Assembly (NCBI RefSeq): GCF_016236915.1
Contig: NZ_JAEHOK010000013.1
Coordinates: 1 to 64,000 of the forward strand
Source of the DNA: Salegentibacter maritimus
GTDB lineage: Bacteria > Bacteroidota > Bacteroidia > Flavobacteriales > Flavobacteriaceae
DNA: 64,000 nt
Direction: 5' to 3'
The translations under genes were made by a program, and so were the position numbers. The notes below the pieces were generated by a model. It did not search any database, was not told the origin of the DNA, and saw only the letters and a program-made list of their open reading frames with translations. Shown here piece after piece: positions 61,339 to 64,000 of the stretch. Numbering within the stretch: position 1 is the stretch's first letter; each line of letters begins with the position of its first letter.

Positions 61339-63345
61339 ATGGAAATACCTATTTTACAGGACATTGTAATTATTCTTGGACTATCAATTTTGATAATTCT
61401 TTTATTTCAAAAAATAAAAGTGCCTTCTATTCTAGGCTTTCTTCTGGCAGGAATAATTGCAGGCCCCCATGCTTTTAACCTTATTAGTTCTTCGCATGAG
61501 GTAGAATTGCTTTCTGAAATAGGTATTATTTTTCTTTTGTTTGTTATTGGAATTGAGCTGTCTGTAAAAGAGCTCATTTCTATGAAAAACACGGTACTAA
61601 TTGGGGGAGGACTCCAGGTTGGGGGTACCATTCTGTTTACTAGCCTAATTGCTTACTTTCTAGGTTTACCATTAAATTCGGCCATCTTTTTAGGGTTTTT
61701 ATTCTCTTTAAGTAGTACGGCCATTGTTTTAAAGCTCATACAGGAACGGGGTGAAATTACCGCCCCTCACGGCAGGGTAGCTCTTGGGATTCTTATCTTC
61801 CAGGATATCATTGTGGTTCCCATGATGCTGCTAACTCCTATTTTAGCAGGTGATGGCGGCGATATTGCAACTACCGTATTGTTTCTTATTCTTAAAATTT
61901 TGGGTGTTGGAGCGGTAATATTTTTATTGGCGCGCTATATTGTACCACGCATTTTTAGTATGGTGGTAAAAACAAAAAGTAAAGAACTTTTTATTTTAAC
62001 TACAGTCGTTTTCTGTTTTGCAATTGCATGGCTTACTTCTTCTGTTGGATTATCCCTGGCATTGGGTGCTTTTTTCGCCGGACTTATTATTTCGGAATCT
62101 GAATATAGCCACCAGGCAACCGTAAATGTATTGCCGTTTCGTGAAATATTTATTAGTTTCTTTTTTATCTCTGTAGGAACGCTGCTGAATTTAGAATTTT
62201 TCATTCAAAACATTTTGATAATCCTGGCCCTTGTTATTGGCGTTGTTTTACTAAAAATGCTGGTTGTAGGTGCTACCGTTCTATTACTAAAATACCCTCC
62301 CAGAACCATCTTTTTAAGTTTGTTTAGTCTTTTCCAGGTTGGGGAATTTTCCTTATTGCTCTCGGGAGTAGGCCTGGACAATAATATTATTCCAGATAGT
62401 ATTTACCAGTACTTCCTGGCAATCTCTATTATTACCATGGGCCTTACCCCCTTTCTTATTGATGCCGCACCAAAAATCACCTACGCTATTTTAAAGGCCA
62501 GGGTTCCTTCTACGGTAAGGCATAGATTAGAAAGATTTAATAAACAAAAATCTGCGGAAGAAAATACTACTGAACCAAAGAAATTAGAAGACCACCTAAT
62601 TATTATCGGCTACGGAATAAATGGTGAAAACATTGCAAAAGCAGCCAGAAATGCCGAAATACCTTATGTTGTTCTAGATACCGATCCCGTAACTTTTAAA
62701 AAGGCAAAAAATAACAACGAACCCGTTATTTTTGGAGATGCAACCAATTCGCTTATCCTAAAACACCTTCACGTACAGGAAGCACGGGTGGTGGTAATTG
62801 CCATTTCGGACCCGGGAGCGACTAAAAAAATTATAAATAATGTTCGGTTATTTACTAAAACAGCTTTTATAATTGTAAGAACCCGCTATGTAAGGGAGAT
62901 TGAAGAAAATATTAAACTGGGAGCAGACGAGGTAATTCCAGAGGAATTCGAAACATCTATAGAAATCTTTACCCGGGTGCTAAAACAATATCTGGTTCCC
63001 TATAACGAAATAATGGATTTTACAGCTAATATCAGGTCATCAGATTACGAAATGCTTACTTCTGTAAAAGGAAGACCACATAAGCCTTCGCTACAACACC
63101 TTCATATCCCAAATCGGGAAATTGTAACCTTAAGCGTTCAACAAAACAACAGGGAAATTGTAGGTAAAAGCATTGAAAGTTCAGGAATTGGTAAAAACTT
63201 CAGGGTTACCGTATTGGCCATTAAAAGAGACACCCAATATATTACCGAAGTACTTCCCGACACTAAGATAAAACAAGGAGACTTACTTTATATTTTTGGG
63301 AATCCAATAAACATAAGCAGGTTAAACGAAAAGCTTTCTTATTAA
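61339..63345 (+). CDS. KefB/KefC-type cation:proton antiporter with TrkA domains
   Basis: A 668-residue inner-membrane CPA2 antiporter. The membrane part (about 1-385) has 12 or so segments with family motifs VPSILGFLLAGIIAGPH, GIIFLLFVIGIELS, FLFSLSSTAIVLKL, GILIFQDIIVVPMM and SLALGAFFAGLIISESEY. The Rossmann RCK/TrkA_N domain (about 412-530) has IIIGYGINGENIAKAARNA and VIFGDATNSLIL; a TrkA_C domain ends the protein. It probably exports K+ or Na+ for H+. Confidence 0.93.
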   Translation: MEIPILQDIVIILGLSILIILLFQKIKVPSILGFLLAGIIAGPHAFNLISSSHEVELLSEIGIIFLLFVIGIELSVKELISMKNTVLIGGGLQVGGTILFTSLIAYFLGLPLNSAIFLGFLFSLSSTAIVLKLIQERGEITAPHGRVALGILIFQDIIVVPMMLLTPILAGDGGDIATTVLFLILKILGVGAVIFLLARYIVPRIFSMVVKTKSKELFILTTVVFCFAIAWLTSSVGLSLALGAFFAGLIISESEYSHQATVNVLPFREIFISFFFISVGTLLNLEFFIQNILIILALVIGVVLLKMLVVGATVLLLKYPPRTIFLSLFSLFQVGEFSLLLSGVGLDNNIIPDSIYQYFLAISIITMGLTPFLIDAAPKITYAILKARVPSTVRHRLERFNKQKSAEENTTEPKKLEDHLIIIGYGINGENIAKAARNAEIPYVVLDTDPVTFKKAKNNNEPVIFGDATNSLILKHLHVQEARVVVIAISDPGATKKIINNVRLFTKTAFIIVRTRYVREIEENIKLGADEVIPEEFETSIEIFTRVLKQYLVPYNEIMDFTANIRSSDYEMLTSVKGRPHKPSLQHLHIPNREIVTLSVQQNNREIVGKSIESSGIGKNFRVTVLAIKRDTQYITEVLPDTKIKQGDLLYIFGNPINISRLNEKLSY

Positions 63346-63356
63346 ATACACTAAAG

Positions 63357-63457
63357 TAAACTACCTCGGAGCAAGCCCACGAGGCACTCGTTGGAAACAA
63401 ATTTTTAATTTCAAGGCAAACCTCGAGTTATTACACCCTTTGGCGGTGCCAATAAAA
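63357..63457 (+). repeat. 101-bp dispersed intergenic repeat, copy B
   Basis: Same length and ends as copy A at 15731-15831, with about ten substitutions. It lies 11 bases after the antiporter stop codon in the same orientation relative to the upstream gene. Confidence 0.85.
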
Positions 63458-63570
63458 GGCTTGTAAATTATTTATAATAAGCACAAATTAGACGTTTTAA
63501 AACTTAATACCAAATAGCAACAAAAAGCTTTCTTAAATATTAGCAAAAAACACGTATGTGTTCCTGAACC

Positions 63571-63628
63571 TATTGGTGTTATAATTTTAAATAAATATCT
63601 TTAATAATTAGATAACTTAACACCAATA
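63571..63628. promoter_or_regulatory. 11-bp inverted repeat upstream of the ABC1/UbiB gene
   Basis: TATTGGTGTTA (63571-63581) and TAACACCAATA (63618-63628) are perfect inverted copies 36 bases apart, the second ending 6 bases before the start codon. They may be two operator half-sites or a leader hairpin. Confidence 0.4.
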
Positions 63629-63634
63629 AACTAT

Positions 63635-64000
63635 ATGTCTGTACTCCCCGATCATCTTTTACGCTATCAGAAATTTATAGGCTTTATGCTTAAATACTGG
63701 AATAGCGATTTGTTTGGAAATGCTGCTTCTAAGGCGATGGAAGGGAATACAGCAAATTCTGAAAACAGCTACGAGCAAACGCCCAACGAGCTGGTAGAAG
63801 ACCTAAAAAATATGGGGCCTACCTATATAAAAATGGGGCAATTGCTTTCTACCCGCCCCGATCTTTTACCCGATGATTACTTAAAAGCTTTGGCCACTTT
63901 ACAGGACGATGTCCCTGCCATTCCTTATAACGAGGTTCAACAAATTGTTGAAGAAGAAATAGGGACCAAAATTTCAAAAGCATTTAAAAGTTTTGAAGAA
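63635..64000 (+). CDS. ABC1/UbiB-family atypical kinase, 5' part only
   Basis: The first 122 codons of a gene that runs off the window. The ABC1 opening is clear: ELVEDLKNMGPTYIKMGQLL followed by STRPDLLPDDYLKALATLQD DVP, containing the KxGQ nucleotide-binding motif of the family. Members act in quinone synthesis or membrane lipid homeostasis; which applies here cannot be told from the fragment. Confidence 0.9.
   Translation, partial: MSVLPDHLLRYQKFIGFMLKYWNSDLFGNAASKAMEGNTANSENSYEQTPNELVEDLKNMGPTYIKMGQLLSTRPDLLPDDYLKALATLQDDVPAIPYNEVQQIVEEEIGTKISKAFKSFEE

Noticed and set aside
1-64000. CRISPR array, rRNA genes, prophage structural genes
   Set aside because: No regularly spaced direct repeats of CRISPR type, no rRNA sequence and no phage head or tail genes were seen.

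Overview
The window comes from a low-GC marine-type member of the Bacteroidetes, most likely the family Flavobacteriaceae (the Gramella/Salegentibacter area is a guess from gene content). Supporting signs are a T9SS-type secreted protease, an IntDOT-like integrase, Bacteroidetes promoter boxes of the form TAnnTTTG, lipoprotein signals, a short proline operon in the order proC-proB-proA, and the near absence of Shine-Dalgarno sequences.

Bases 1-13070 look like one end of a genomic island. The window opens exactly on the terminal base of an IS3-family insertion sequence (1-1225). Then come a 1231-residue protein with a helical-repeat body, a GreA/B-C-like patch and a C-terminal PIN-like nuclease domain (1310-5005), a XRE regulator divergent from a HEPN-like gene and two overlapping paralogous small genes (5256-7435), a small membrane protein, a 1.25 kb non-coding tract that resembles a decayed mobilisation or oriT region, a secreted M43-type metalloprotease followed closely by a small lipoprotein, and a tyrosine integrase. 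The integrase abuts phased ACTCAC repeats and the 3' end of tRNA-Pro(UGG), which is the likely integration site.

Bases 13150-35900 are housekeeping DNA: a sugar dehydrogenase lipoprotein, uridine kinase, an FtsB/DivIC-like protein, both methylmalonyl-CoA mutase subunits, a dienoyl-CoA-reductase-like SDR, parA-parB-DUF5683-dapB-lepB, a WbqC-like protein, a reverse-strand mutL-rhomboid-rhomboid-EEP operon, ribH with a TPR protein, a tightly overlapping recF-lipoprotein-dciA-rluE-like run, and a HipA-like kinase overlapping a DUF3037 gene.

Bases 35950-44300 form a light-sensing block on the reverse strand: a CheB-CheR-PAS-histidine kinase protein and a biliverdin-type bacteriophytochrome in one operon, then a GH16 lipoprotein, then a stand-alone receiver overlapping a heme oxygenase that could make the phytochrome chromophore.

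Bases 44660-55800 hold an Mla-type lipid transporter and a stress block: TerB-like and zinc-ribbon proteins, a receiver-Crp/Fnr fusion regulator, Hsp20, three tandem universal stress proteins, an ATP-cone/PD-(D/E)XK fusion and a beta-CASP ribonuclease. Palindromes of form TGAT-N4-ATCA lie upstream of the mla operon, the regulator and hsp20, suggesting a shared Fnr-like regulon. The window ends with proC-proB-proA, an M61 peptidase, a KefB-type antiporter and the start of an ABC1/UbiB kinase. A 101-bp dispersed intergenic repeat occurs twice, with a third shortened copy.

The best candidates for little-described systems are the TPR-GreAB-C-PIN-like gene, the XRE/HEPN/paralogue-pair module, and the ATP-cone nuclease with beta-CASP RNase in the stress block. 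All calls come from reading the sequence; no database search was possible.
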